Of a stretch of 32,293 nucleotides of DNA, positions 22,491 through 30,962 are shown piece by piece. Location of the stretch: positions 1 through 32,293 of IMG/VR virus record IMGVR_UViG_3300047276_000532; one strand, given 5' to 3'. The first letter of the stretch is position 1. Every line of letters starts with the position of its first letter. A program made the position numbers and the translations under genes. The stretch comes from a virus. The notes under the pieces are model-generated. The model saw nothing but the letters and a program-made list of their open reading frames with translations. It was not told the DNA's origin and searched no databases.

Positions 22491-24278
22491 ATGACTACGC
22501 GCATTAGCTTTGGCATACCCCATAGGGTTGGCGCTTGCGCCTGTGAGATCGGAAAGGGCAGGGAAGACCAAGGGGTTATTGAAATGAGCGAAACCCAGAC
22601 AAGCTGGGATAACTGCGTTGCCAATAAAACCCGGTCACCCGGCAACAGCATCTATGCTATCAGCTACACTGACAAGCTGGCTGGTGACGGAAAGAATGAT
22701 GATGCCAGCGCGCTTGCTGCCTCTATTGTCTGCTGGTCTGGCTATTCAGACCTAGGAGAGACTGACCCGCAGATTATCATAAAGTCTAGGGGTGATGTGG
22801 CAGCTGGTGTCAATGGGTCATTCCCTAGCATCAGGATCACGCTGCGCCCATTGAAGACTGTATTGGACTACAGCTATACAGGTAATGCCAATGCTTCCGG
22901 GGAAGGTGAGATTGGATTTGAAAGCCAAAACCCGCTGCAGGATGTGCTTAGCATCAAATACTTTAAGGGTGAGCAGGTAATACCCAATTACTATGCTGAT
23001 GGTGGGCAGGGACAGTATGATGCGATTAACGCAAACTATGAGCAGTTTAACGCTGTGCTGGTTGAAACAGGTAAGACAGTGACGCTTAACCAGACCCATT
23101 ATTTCAAAAGCGCTGACAGACCCGGCACTGAGCCTACCCCTTGGACACCTTTGGACGGCACTGAGATTGACCCTGTATTTAACCCAAGGCTTCCTTCAAT
23201 GGATGCCTTTGACTTCAAGCGTGATGAGTCCTTTGACTTCCGTTATAGGTTTCCTTCTGACTACTTCCAGAAGTATGGCGGTCTGATTTTGTCTGAAGGC
23301 AAGGCGCTGGCTTATCCTGCTTACATCAATCCGCAGACAGGTATAGAGGAGTTTCCTGCGATCACTAAGGGTGATTGGTCTTGGACACTGCACCAGCCTG
23401 ACCCTGCTAACCCTAACCCTATTAACCCTGAGTTTCAGCCTGATGAAGACCCATCATCCTATTGGTCACCTGAAGGCGTAGCGCCTGTAATAAAGGGCTG
23501 GTATTGGGATAGCCCTACACCCCCCACAGGCGTAGATGGTTATTATTCCATTGTTCAATCTACTGCCTTCAAGATGGTTAAGCGTATCAGGACGCGCTAC
23601 CCCTTTAGCTTCTATGCTAAGCAGGAAAGGTCTGAGTATGTCAGGGCTGTGGATCACACTGAAGGGCAGCAATACCTTACTGAGATTAGCCCCGGCTATC
23701 TAGCGCGCTACCCTATGACTTATTATGGTTATCTGCCGCAGACTCAAAACAGCTTCAAAGCTATTGCTTGGTGGCGCTTGGAGATTAACGGCAGCTTGTG
23801 CGATTGGAATAGCAAGACTGTGGTAAGCACTGACCCAGAAACAGGTCAGACAAACACAGTGGTCACAGGCATCACAATCAAAGGATATGTCAGGCTAAAT
23901 ATGAAAGCCCTTGAGCCTTCATCATCCAAGCAGGGTTATTACTCCAATATGTATCACGCGCAGACTTACTTTGATGATACAGTGGATTTAACAGGCGTGA
24001 CCCCTAGCTTTGTCTTTAGGTGTAAGAGGGAAGTAAGTGGGGTTAATGAGTATTACCAGCCTATCTATACAATCCCTGAGTATGATGCTGGCACGATCCC
24101 ATTTGAAGTGACGCTGGATAAGACCAACGCAAAAGGTGAGCCTGCCAAGTTTCTGGACTTTGCGATTACCTCAGGCGCTGAGCTTCCGGGGCAAGCTCCC
24201 GGTGAAGCTGGGTCAGTCCCTGAAAACAGCCTAGTCTTCATTAAGGACTTTGTGGTGACAGAAGTGATCCTGCCCTGA
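22491..24278 (+). CDS. Large tail-tip protein, unknown function
   Basis: The 595-residue product is rich in Tyr, Pro, Asp and Trp, with many long loops (for example TPWTPLDGTEIDPVFNPRLP and KGDWSWTLHQPDPANPNP). Its position between distal tail genes and the fibre suggests a baseplate hub or receptor-binding component. No hydrolase or peptidase motif was seen. The ATG at 22491 was chosen over the longer frame from 22434, since the latter would overlap the previous gene by 56 bases, unlike the short overlaps used elsewhere. Confidence 0.6.
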   Translation: MTTRISFGIPHRVGACACEIGKGREDQGVIEMSETQTSWDNCVANKTRSPGNSIYAISYTDKLAGDGKNDDASALAASIVCWSGYSDLGETDPQIIIKSRGDVAAGVNGSFPSIRITLRPLKTVLDYSYTGNANASGEGEIGFESQNPLQDVLSIKYFKGEQVIPNYYADGGQGQYDAINANYEQFNAVLVETGKTVTLNQTHYFKSADRPGTEPTPWTPLDGTEIDPVFNPRLPSMDAFDFKRDESFDFRYRFPSDYFQKYGGLILSEGKALAYPAYINPQTGIEEFPAITKGDWSWTLHQPDPANPNPINPEFQPDEDPSSYWSPEGVAPVIKGWYWDSPTPPTGVDGYYSIVQSTAFKMVKRIRTRYPFSFYAKQERSEYVRAVDHTEGQQYLTEISPGYLARYPMTYYGYLPQTQNSFKAIAWWRLEINGSLCDWNSKTVVSTDPETGQTNTVVTGITIKGYVRLNMKALEPSSSKQGYYSNMYHAQTYFDDTVDLTGVTPSFVFRCKREVSGVNEYYQPIYTIPEYDAGTIPFEVTLDKTNAKGEPAKFLDFAITSGAELPGQAPGEAGSVPENSLVFIKDFVVTEVILP

Positions 24279-24321
24279 CCTTTTGACCTTCCAGCAACAT
24301 TGAAACCTAAGCCCTGCCAAT

Positions 24322-26637
24322 ATGCCCTTACCTTCTGCCATTAAGCTGTTTATTGACCCCCGCGCTGGTAGCGCCTTTGGCAATTTTTCTGGGACTTCCT
24401 CCCTTACCAACCCAGTCTTCACCCTTGGTGATACAGCTACAGTGGAGCTTTACCTTGTGGAAAGCACAGGGCTTAGCTCATACCCCCGGCAGGAAGTAGG
24501 CTTCCCTACCAGCCCCGGTATCAGGGTTGCCATTGGTGACATTGACCAATCCCCTGTAGCTGGCACTTGGACGCTGAGCTATGGCGGCAATACAACCACA
24601 GCCCTTGCCTTCAATGCTACGCCTGCCGTAGTCCAGACCGCGCTTAACCTGCTTGCCAGCATCACAGCTGCAGGGGGTGTCACAGTCAGCAAGATTGGGG
24701 ATAATTATAACATCCTTTTCAACAGCGTTGGCGCGCGCACTGAGCTGACCACTGATGGGTCTGCGCTCATTCCCCTCAGCGCTGCCACTGTTGCTACCCT
24801 TCAGGCAGGTAGCTCCACCAAGCCTGCTATCTTCCTTTGCCACTTGCAGCGCACAGTGGCTGGACTTGCTACCAGCTTCAGCCCCACTGACGCTAGTGCG
24901 ATCAGCGTAGAAAGCCTTACAGCTTGGGATAACACTAAGGCTACCTACCGGGTCAGCATCAGCCCAGACCCAAAGGGTGGTAGCTTCAGCCTTTCCTTTG
25001 ATGCCCTTACAGGGACTGATGTAAGCACTGCCGCTATCAGCGTTGGAGCTTCCGCGCTTGATGTGCAAAACGCGCTGAGTTTTGGCGCGCTAGCTGACGG
25101 CAAGGTTAGCGTCACGCAGGTTGGAGCTTACGCCTATGACATTACTGTTGGAGTCCAGCCCGGAACAAACGGACTGACCGCTGATGGTGCTGGTCTGCTG
25201 TCCTTTGCTGGCTATAAGGGTGAGCTTAGCCTTAATACAGTGGAAGCTGTCAGCCTTCTGGATGGTGCTGACTTTGTGACCACCACCCTAGAAGTGGAGA
25301 TCACTAGCGACAGCAAGCGCCTGACTGTCCTGCAGCTTCCCTGCACCCTGAAAAATGCAGTGATTGATGAAGGTGCGCTGCAGCCCCTTGTCCTTGATAC
25401 TTACCTTAGCCAGACTGTTGCTGATGGTCGCTATTTCAAGCTGAGTCAAAACCTTGCTGACGGCACTGCTTCCACTATGCGCGCTAACCTTGGTGTCTAT
25501 AGCACCGGGGAAGTGGATACTGCCCTTGCGCTCAAGGCTGATGATGGTGACTTGCTTGGTAAGGCTGACCTTTCCGGCGCTGCCTTCACAGGTGACCTGA
25601 CTATTGCTGGACGCGCTGCCATTGGTGGTGGGCTTGCCTTGAATACGGCACACAAGCTGGCTATCTATAATGGCAACATTGTCTTTAGCGCAGGCTATGG
25701 CTTGGCTTTTGGTGACGGCACAGTGCAGACCACAGCTTTCACAGGATCGTCTGCTGCCAGCTGGGGAACAATAACCGGGACGCTGGCAAATCAGTCAGAC
25801 CTTTCCAGCGCCTTGGCAGGCAAAGCTGCTACTGTGCATACCCATACCATTGGTGATGTGACCGGGCTTCAGACAGCGCTGGATGGTAAAGCTGCTACAT
25901 CCCATACACAGGCTATCAGCACAATTACCGGGTTGCAGACTGCGTTGGATGGTAAAGCTGCCACAGTGCATACTCACACTATTGGTGATGTGACCGGGTT
26001 ACAGACCGCGCTTGATGGTAAAGCTAACCTTTCAGGTGCTACCTTTACAGGCAAAGCTAACTTCACAAGCGTAGCTGGTGCTGCCGGACTTAATGTGGGC
26101 ATTGGAGGCACAAGCACTTCTGCCACTACAGCTGGTGATATGTGGATTGCTACAGGTGGTGCTTCCCTCAATTTCCGTGATGGCACAGGCGCTTGGCGCG
26201 TCCTTGCTGCCACAAGCAATACTAACACTTTCAGTGCTGCGCAGATCATTGACACAACGGCAACCACGGCTGCGTTGCGCGTGACGCAGAAAGGCACAGG
26301 TAATGTTGTGGAGTTTGAAGACAGCACCAACCCTGATGCTTCTGCCTTTGTCATTAATCAAAATGGGGCTGTTGGTATTGGTGTTAATCCTAACACCTAT
26401 AAGCTGCAGGTAGCTGGCAGCACTTATTCTAACAGCATTGAAACACCTAGCATTAATGCTACTTCAATCATTACCAGCAACATTCAGCTTAACGCTGGTG
26501 GTCAGCTTACATCCATTGGCACAGGGTCTAACCCTGTTGGTGGAAACTTCAGCGCTAGCGATTACCCGCTTGAAATGATTATTACGCTAGCCCCCGGAAG
26601 TGTGTATGCTGTCCCCTGCCGCCAAATCACTAACTGA
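24322..26637 (+). CDS. Tail fibre with duplicated beta modules and tandem repeats
   Basis: The 771-residue product is the likely receptor-binding fibre. Residues 81-152 and 220-295 are diverged copies of one module (GTWTLSYGG... then VVQTALNLL... VTVSKIGDNYNILF; and GSFSLSFDA... DVQNALSFG... VSVTQVGAYAYDITV), a repeat type known from other surface proteins. Residues 501-566 contain three 22-residue repeats of the form KAATVHTHTIGDVTGLQTALDG, common in trimeric fibre shafts. The C-terminal part (about 567-771) is Ser/Thr/Asn-rich and probably forms the receptor-binding tip. No S74 self-cleaving chaperone is present. Confidence 0.82.
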   Translation: MPLPSAIKLFIDPRAGSAFGNFSGTSSLTNPVFTLGDTATVELYLVESTGLSSYPRQEVGFPTSPGIRVAIGDIDQSPVAGTWTLSYGGNTTTALAFNATPAVVQTALNLLASITAAGGVTVSKIGDNYNILFNSVGARTELTTDGSALIPLSAATVATLQAGSSTKPAIFLCHLQRTVAGLATSFSPTDASAISVESLTAWDNTKATYRVSISPDPKGGSFSLSFDALTGTDVSTAAISVGASALDVQNALSFGALADGKVSVTQVGAYAYDITVGVQPGTNGLTADGAGLLSFAGYKGELSLNTVEAVSLLDGADFVTTTLEVEITSDSKRLTVLQLPCTLKNAVIDEGALQPLVLDTYLSQTVADGRYFKLSQNLADGTASTMRANLGVYSTGEVDTALALKADDGDLLGKADLSGAAFTGDLTIAGRAAIGGGLALNTAHKLAIYNGNIVFSAGYGLAFGDGTVQTTAFTGSSAASWGTITGTLANQSDLSSALAGKAATVHTHTIGDVTGLQTALDGKAATSHTQAISTITGLQTALDGKAATVHTHTIGDVTGLQTALDGKANLSGATFTGKANFTSVAGAAGLNVGIGGTSTSATTAGDMWIATGGASLNFRDGTGAWRVLAATSNTNTFSAAQIIDTTATTAALRVTQKGTGNVVEFEDSTNPDASAFVINQNGAVGIGVNPNTYKLQVAGSTYSNSIETPSINATSIITSNIQLNAGGQLTSIGTGSNPVGGNFSASDYPLEMIITLAPGSVYAVPCRQITN
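25822..26019 (+). repeat. Three in-frame 66-bp tandem repeats in the fibre gene
   Basis: Units lie at 25822-25887, 25888-25953 and 25954-26019. Each encodes 22 residues ending TGLQTALDG. Units 1 and 3 encode the same peptide with silent DNA differences; unit 2 is diverged (SHTQAISTI in place of VHTHTIGDV). Being multiples of three, copy-number changes would alter fibre length without frameshift. Confidence 0.85.
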
Positions 26638-26640
26638 TCT

Positions 26641-26769
26641 ATGTGCTACCTGTTCACCTTCCTTGCTGGCTTCCTGACCGGGTTGCTGGTGTTCGCCAAT
26701 AACCCTGCCAAGCTTCAGGCTATCACAGCCAAGGCTAAGGAGCTGGTTGCAAAGCTGCGCGCCAAGTAA
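26641..26769 (+). CDS. 42-residue single-span membrane protein
   Basis: This short frame encodes a peptide with one hydrophobic span at residues 3-19 (YLFTFLAGFLTGLLVFA) and a Lys/Ala-rich tail (residues 22-42). It begins 3 bases after the fibre stop, in an ATCT-ATG context like many starts here, and ends 3 bases before the lipoprotein gene. It heads a run of membrane proteins, so a role in lysis, as pinholin, antiholin or lysis accessory, is plausible but unproven. Confidence 0.6.
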   Translation: MCYLFTFLAGFLTGLLVFANNPAKLQAITAKAKELVAKLRAK

Positions 26770-26772
26770 GTT

Positions 26773-27561
26773 ATGCGCCTGCTTTGGCTGCTCATAACAG
26801 TAGCCTTGGTAGGCTGCGTAGGGACTAAGAAGGCTGAAGCCCCAGCCCCTGTGCCTGTGCCTGTGGAAGATGCCACAGCAAACTTTGGCAATAAGCAGGA
26901 CAAGGCTGACCAAAGGGTTGCTGCCAGCATCCAAGGGGCGCGTGAAGCCAATGCTGATGGTAAGCCTGCTGCCGTAGAAGCTGAGCTAGCAGTAGCTGCC
27001 AGCTATCTTCCCATTGTCCTGCCGGGTGACCTTGCCTTTGTGCGGCAGCGTATCCAGCAGAATGACCCCAAGGCATATGCTGAAGCTAAAGCCTATGGTG
27101 CTAAGCTGAAGGCTGACCTTGATGACCTATGGGCTAAGATGGAAGCGCAGCAGAAGAAGTCCGCAGCTGAGATCACTGAGCTGAAGCGCCAGCTATCAGA
27201 CCGGGACAAGGCTATTGAGCAGGCGCGCAAGGATAAGATTGCCCAGCAGCTCAGCACCTTAGGCGCTGGACTGATTGCCCTTGGTGTTGGTCTGCTTGCC
27301 TTTGGCAGCTTCATAGGTGTCAGCAAGCTCAGTGCCGGGTTGGTCATCCTTGGTGGGGTCATCACCAGCAGCCTGACTTGGGTAATGGATAGCCCTGCTT
27401 TCAGCTGGCTTATCATAGGGGTCTGCGCGCTGGTAGGACTTGCCGCCCTGCAGGGTCTGATTGCTGGCAGCATCAAGCTTTGGCGCTATTTGTTCCCAGC
27501 TGCAAAGGTGGAAGCCCCTGAAGCCAAGCCTGCTGAACCTGACAACCACCTGACAAAATGA
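26773..27561 (+). CDS. Lipoprotein with coiled coil and C-terminal membrane spans (spanin-like)
   Basis: The 262-residue product has a lipoprotein signal (MRLLWLLITVALVGC, lipobox LVGC with Cys15), a Pro/Ala-rich stretch, a charged helical/coiled-coil part (about 106-158), and then three hydrophobic segments (about 161-181, 185-204, 210-231). An N-terminal outer-membrane lipid anchor joined by a coil to inner-membrane spans is the logic of a unimolecular spanin, which fuses the two membranes at the end of lysis. Known u-spanins have a single C-terminal span, so three is unusual. It overlaps the holin gene by ATGA. Confidence 0.7.
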   Translation: MRLLWLLITVALVGCVGTKKAEAPAPVPVPVEDATANFGNKQDKADQRVAASIQGAREANADGKPAAVEAELAVAASYLPIVLPGDLAFVRQRIQQNDPKAYAEAKAYGAKLKADLDDLWAKMEAQQKKSAAEITELKRQLSDRDKAIEQARKDKIAQQLSTLGAGLIALGVGLLAFGSFIGVSKLSAGLVILGGVITSSLTWVMDSPAFSWLIIGVCALVGLAALQGLIAGSIKLWRYLFPAAKVEAPEAKPAEPDNHLTK

Positions 27562-27959
27562 GCGCTGCCTCACCCACAGGCTTTGAGTCCGTCACAGGGG
27601 ATGACTCCATTAAACAGGGCATTATAGCTGCCGCGCTGGGCGGGTCTGCGTTGGTTGCCAGACAGCTTATGGCTGAGGAAAAGGCTAGCTGGGGATACCT
27701 GCTCAGATCAGCTGCCGCAGCTATGGTCACTGCCTACTTTGTAAATCAGCTGGCTAAGGGGTATGTGGAGCAGGAAAACCTGCGCGTCTGTATCTGTGGT
27801 GTGGCTGGATTTGCCGCGCCTGAAATCCAGCAGTATGGTCTTCAATTCCTCAAGGCTAAGATGCAAGCCAAGGTGCAGGCAGCTCAGGCTGAGCATAAGC
27901 CTGTGAAGACCCGGAAGACCCAAGCTAAGAAAGGAAAGGCAAATGCCAAAGGACGCTGA
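27558..27959 (+). CDS. Holin
   Basis: The 133-residue product has three hydrophobic segments (about 20-36, 49-66, 74-90), including WGYLLRSAAAAMVTAYFVNQ and VCICGVAGFAAPEI. The latter glycine/alanine span with a closing PEI is typical of class III-type phage holins. It ends in a long Lys/Ala-rich cytoplasmic tail (about 99-133). It would form the membrane lesions that trigger lysis. It overlaps the next gene by 17 bases and the spanin-like gene by 4. Confidence 0.75.
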   Translation: MSAASPTGFESVTGDDSIKQGIIAAALGGSALVARQLMAEEKASWGYLLRSAAAAMVTAYFVNQLAKGYVEQENLRVCICGVAGFAAPEIQQYGLQFLKAKMQAKVQAAQAEHKPVKTRKTQAKKGKANAKGR

Positions 27960-28281
27960 CAGCTTGCGCTTCAATCCGCACAACCTGCTTATTGCAGTGG
28001 TGGGCTGCATCCTGATCTCAGGACTGTGCGCGGTCACCCTGTATCTTACGGCAGACTTCATCCTTACCAGCATCCACAAGTCAGACTTTATGGTGCTGCT
28101 TATCACGCCAGACCAGCCCGGTGGGTTTGCTTCTGATGACAAGCAGCTGCAGCATAACCTAAGCAGCGCTACCCAAGCGCTGATAACCTGCCGGGACATT
28201 AGCCTAGCATTAGCCTTTGGCTGTGTGCTGATTGGGGGCGCGCTTGCTTACCGGGCGCTTAAGCCTGCCGCCAATGGCTAA
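27943..28281 (+). CDS. Two-span membrane protein of the lysis region
   Basis: The 112-residue product has hydrophobic segments at about residues 14-40 and 87-104, separated by a polar loop of about 45 residues (SFMVLL-like, then PDQPGGFASDDKQLQ). No family is recognised. Its place directly after the holin suggests an antiholin or another lysis regulator. Its stop is overlapped by the next start in the ATGGCTAA arrangement. Confidence 0.6.
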   Translation: MPKDADSLRFNPHNLLIAVVGCILISGLCAVTLYLTADFILTSIHKSDFMVLLITPDQPGGFASDDKQLQHNLSSATQALITCRDISLALAFGCVLIGGALAYRALKPAANG

Positions 28282-28540
28282 GACTAAGAAGAAGCTGAAG
28301 ATAGTGGAAGCTGACCTGACAGCAGAAGACTGCTGGGGTGAAGCTGAGCCTTTGGGCGGCAACAGGTATGAGATCAGGATTGACCCAGAGCATAAGACTG
28401 AGCGCAGCAGGGCAAACACCTTGGTTCACGAAGCCCTGCACTGCGGGGATATGAGTCTGCCAGAAGGCAAGGTGCGTCACTTGACCGCTGTGGTGGTGGA
28501 AGCCCTGTGGCGGGAAGGCTATAGGCGCGTTAGGATGTAG
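28274..28540 (+). CDS. Small HExxH (zincin-like) protein
   Basis: The 88-residue product contains HEALH at residues 52-56 within a hydrophobic helix (ANTLVHEALHCGD), followed by a second helix (VRHLTAVVVEALWREG). This is the core of small phage zincin-like proteins, in the broad manner of ImmA/IrrE or SprT. A third metal ligand is not obvious. The substrate is unknown. The ATG at 28274 was chosen for the 8-base ATGGCTAA overlap with the previous stop and the M-A-K opening; an in-frame ATG at 28232 would extend it into the previous gene. Confidence 0.65.
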   Translation: MAKTKKKLKIVEADLTAEDCWGEAEPLGGNRYEIRIDPEHKTERSRANTLVHEALHCGDMSLPEGKVRHLTAVVVEALWREGYRRVRM

Positions 28541-28580
28541 GCTGGACAGCCCCAGCTGGCAGGATTGGCTAGGAAGCCCT

Positions 28581-28769
28581 ATGCCCCCTAGACCTAGGCA
28601 GACAGCCAAGCTACCCCCTAAACCCCCCGCCAAGGGCAAGCCAAGGGGGTCTAAGACCCTAATGGCTAGGAAGGCTAAGCTGGCTTGGTTTAAGGCTAGG
28701 AAGGCTGAGCGCGCCCGGTGGAAACTTGAGCGCTGGGGCAACCCCAAAGGACTTAGGCAAAGGGCTTGA
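28581..28769 (+). CDS. Small, strongly basic protein
   Basis: The 62-residue product is made largely of Lys, Arg, Pro and Ala (PPKPPAKGKPRGSK, then KAERARWKLERWGNPK) and is probably nucleic-acid binding. It starts in a CCCT-ATG context shared with many confident genes here, which supports it being real. No family is recognised. The bases before it (28541-28580) hold no clear signal. Confidence 0.5.
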   Translation: MPPRPRQTAKLPPKPPAKGKPRGSKTLMARKAKLAWFKARKAERARWKLERWGNPKGLRQRA

Positions 28770-28802
28770 CGGCAGGGGCTTTATGGGTAGGTTAGGTGAC
28801 CT

Positions 28803-28967
28803 ATGACAACCCGAAACTATTACAGCCCTGACCGCGCTAAGCGCGCTTGGTATGATCGCAGCACCCGCAGCTGGATACTGCAGCACCTAGACGCTGAAGG
28901 CAACCAGCTGGGAAGCGCTGAATACTGCGCGCATAAGCAGTCCGCTATGGCTTGGCTTAACTCCTAA
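28803..28967 (+). CDS. 54-residue hypothetical protein
   Basis: This short frame starts at a GACCT-ATG and encodes MTTRNYYSPDRAKRAWYDR and so on, ending SAMAWLNS. It is polar, with spaced Trp and Tyr residues and no membrane segment. The start context matches that of many genes here, and the frame fills what would otherwise be a 200-base gap. The function is unknown. Confidence 0.5.
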   Translation: MTTRNYYSPDRAKRAWYDRSTRSWILQHLDAEGNQLGSAEYCAHKQSAMAWLNS

Positions 28968-28981
28968 TCAGATCACCACCT

Positions 28982-29566
28982 ATGAACCCTGAAGAAGTCA
29001 CCGGGATTTGCAGCTGCTGCGGTCAGGCGCTTAAGTATTCACACCTTTACGCAGGCAAGGTCTGGGGCGGTCAGTGCCTAGCTACCCACCTTGGCTGCAG
29101 CGTAGATGCCCTGCGCTTCAAGGGCAGGGAGCTGGATACTGAGCGTATGGCTGCTGAGCAGCGCACCTATGAGCAGCGCAGGGAAGCCCACCTTGAGCGC
29201 CAGCGCTTCATCAAGGAAGTAGCTGAGCCTAGGCTTGCCGCGCTTGCTGCCTGCCCCTTGGTGATCGCGCTGGTGCAGTCTTTCAACCCCAAGCACTGCT
29301 TTGGCTACCCCCAAAGCGCTGCCACCTTCCGGGCTGACATTCTCTGGAAGCTGTTTGAAAGGGGCAGCTTGTCTGAGAAGCAGGTTGCTGCCGTAGCAAA
29401 GTCCCTGCGCTACACCCTGACTGACGCTGACGCTATCCTGACTGAGCGCGTTAAGACTGACGGCGCTGACAGCTCAATGGCTGTCCAGCAGTTGATCATC
29501 AAGCACAACCCTGCCGCTAGTCGCTACTTCTGGAATGACCTGCACCCTTCCTTCTACACCCGCTAA
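28982..29566 (+). CDS. Hypothetical protein with N-terminal Cys cluster
   Basis: The 194-residue product starts with a likely zinc-binding segment (GICSCCGQ at residues 8-15, then WGGQCL with Cys32). A charged helix (about 55-80, rich in Glu and Arg) and a mostly helical remainder follow (FRADILWKLFERGSLSEKQ, AAVAKSLRYTLTDADAIL). It is perhaps a DNA- or RNA-associated protein, but no family is recognised. The start has the CACCT-ATG context. Confidence 0.65.
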   Translation: MNPEEVTGICSCCGQALKYSHLYAGKVWGGQCLATHLGCSVDALRFKGRELDTERMAAEQRTYEQRREAHLERQRFIKEVAEPRLAALAACPLVIALVQSFNPKHCFGYPQSAATFRADILWKLFERGSLSEKQVAAVAKSLRYTLTDADAILTERVKTDGADSSMAVQQLIIKHNPAASRYFWNDLHPSFYTR

Positions 29567-29575
29567 TCCTAACCT

Positions 29576-29749
29576 ATGACCACCCGCCCTATGAAAACCC
29601 ACAAGTCCAATACCACCCAGCCTGCTAAGACCAGCCTAGCTGAAGCCCAAGCTAACTACTTCAAGGGTATGACGCTGCTGGCTATTGGCTTCACCCTGAT
29701 CCTGCTGCTTGCCCTTGCCTGCAACAGCGTCACCACCCGCAAGCGCTGA
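29576..29749 (+). CDS. 57-residue single-span membrane protein
   Basis: The N-terminal 30 residues are polar and basic, then a hydrophobic span follows at about residues 32-49 (MTLLAIGFTLILLLALAC) and a short basic tail (VTTRKR). The positive charges flank the span, and the topology is unclear. It starts in an AACCT-ATG context and stops 4 bases before the ligase gene. It might be a lysis or membrane accessory protein; no family is recognised. Confidence 0.55.
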   Translation: MTTRPMKTHKSNTTQPAKTSLAEAQANYFKGMTLLAIGFTLILLLALACNSVTTRKR

Positions 29750-29753
29750 ACCT

Positions 29754-30629
29754 ATGACCGCCCCTAAAGCTATGCTTGCCGCGCAGCTCAGCTGCCTCAG
29801 CAACCTGCCTGACCGGGTTTGGGCTATTGAGCCTAAGCTGGATGGTATCAGGGTAATCATCACTGCTGACCCTGACGCGCAGCTGGTGACCTACCACACC
29901 CGGAACGGAAACCCTCTGACCAGCCTTGAAGCCCTGACCCCTGACATACTCAAGCTGGCTAAGGCAATCGGGTCTAAGGTGGTAATGGATGGGGAAGCCA
30001 CAGCTGGCACTGACTTCTTTAATGGGGTAGGCAAGCTGCGTCAGAAGTATGAGGCAGCTGAGCTAGCTTGCATCACCCTGTTTGATCTGATTGCCGTAGC
30101 TGGATGGGGTGACAGTGATGGTGTCCCCTACTGCCTGCGCAGGGACTGCCTTGAGACTATGTTTGAAAACGCAGGGATGAAAGGCTGCGCGCAGGACAGT
30201 GTGCGTATGACCCCTGTGATTGATACTCTGACCACTTCTGACCTGCAGCTTATGGTTGATAACCTGCTGGAAGACGCGCTAGCGCAGGGCTTTGAAGGGC
30301 TGATGCTGAAGGATGTTGATGCTGCCTATACTCAGGGCAAACGCACTAAGGCTTGGATCAAGGTGAAGCCTAGCCAGACCTATGACTGCAGGGTGGTTGG
30401 CTTCATCCCCGGCACAGGCAGGCTGGACGGCACACTTGGCAGCTTGCTTGTGAGCTATAACGGCAAGCCTGTGCGCGTTGGCTCAGGTCTGTCAGACCAG
30501 CTGCGTCAGGAAATCTATGACCATCAGGCTAAATACATTGGCGCGCTGGCTGAAGTCAGCTGCCTCAGCCTGACCCCTTCCGGGTCACTGCGTCACCCAA
30601 GCTTGGTCTGCATACGCTGGGACAAATAA
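29754..30629 (+). CDS. ATP-dependent DNA ligase
   Basis: The 291-residue product seals DNA nicks using ATP. The nucleotidyltransferase motifs are visible: motif I EPKLDGIR with Lys28 as the adenylated residue, motif III VVMDGEA (77-82, Glu81), motif IV FEGLMLK (180-186) and motif V WIKVKP (201-206). An OB-fold domain follows (about 208-291, with GTLGSLLVSYNGK). This is the compact two-domain form usual in phages. The ATG at 29754 was chosen over 29709, which would lie inside the preceding gene; it gives an AACCT-ATG context. Confidence 0.92.
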   Translation: MTAPKAMLAAQLSCLSNLPDRVWAIEPKLDGIRVIITADPDAQLVTYHTRNGNPLTSLEALTPDILKLAKAIGSKVVMDGEATAGTDFFNGVGKLRQKYEAAELACITLFDLIAVAGWGDSDGVPYCLRRDCLETMFENAGMKGCAQDSVRMTPVIDTLTTSDLQLMVDNLLEDALAQGFEGLMLKDVDAAYTQGKRTKAWIKVKPSQTYDCRVVGFIPGTGRLDGTLGSLLVSYNGKPVRVGSGLSDQLRQEIYDHQAKYIGALAEVSCLSLTPSGSLRHPSLVCIRWDK

Positions 30630-30638
30630 GGCTAGCCT

Positions 30639-30962
30639 ATGCCAACCCCTGACCTATTCACAATCTACCCACAAGCTATGTCTAAAGACCAAGTAAATTG
30701 GCAGGTTCACTGTATGCTGCAGGAGCTGCAATTTTTGAATGATAGGCTGATTGATGGTGACCACACTGAGCGCAGCGCGCTTAAGGTAGCTAAGGGCTGG
30801 GCTGCTGATCTGGCGGACAGACTCCGGCAGATTGAGAATGTAAGCCAAGCTTGGTCTGATGTGCATATTGCCTATGGGGGCTTTATCTGCCTCAGCTGGA
30901 ATGTGACCCTGTATAATGGTGAAACCATCAAGGGGGCGCTGACCCCTGTGCGCAAAAAATGA
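30639..30962 (+). CDS. Hypothetical protein between ligase and lysozyme
   Basis: The 107-residue product has helices in the first two thirds (DQVNWQVHCMLQELQFLND, GWAADLADRLRQIEN) and strands at the end (GGFICLSWNVTLYNGETI). No domain is recognised and there is no signal peptide. It begins 9 bases after the ligase stop, in an AGCCT-ATG context, and its stop overlaps the lysozyme start by ATGA. Confidence 0.6.
   Translation: MPTPDLFTIYPQAMSKDQVNWQVHCMLQELQFLNDRLIDGDHTERSALKVAKGWAADLADRLRQIENVSQAWSDVHIAYGGFICLSWNVTLYNGETIKGALTPVRKK

Noticed and set aside
25822-26019. CRISPR-like array
   Set aside because: The repeats are contiguous, in frame and coding for fibre shaft peptides; there are no spacers.
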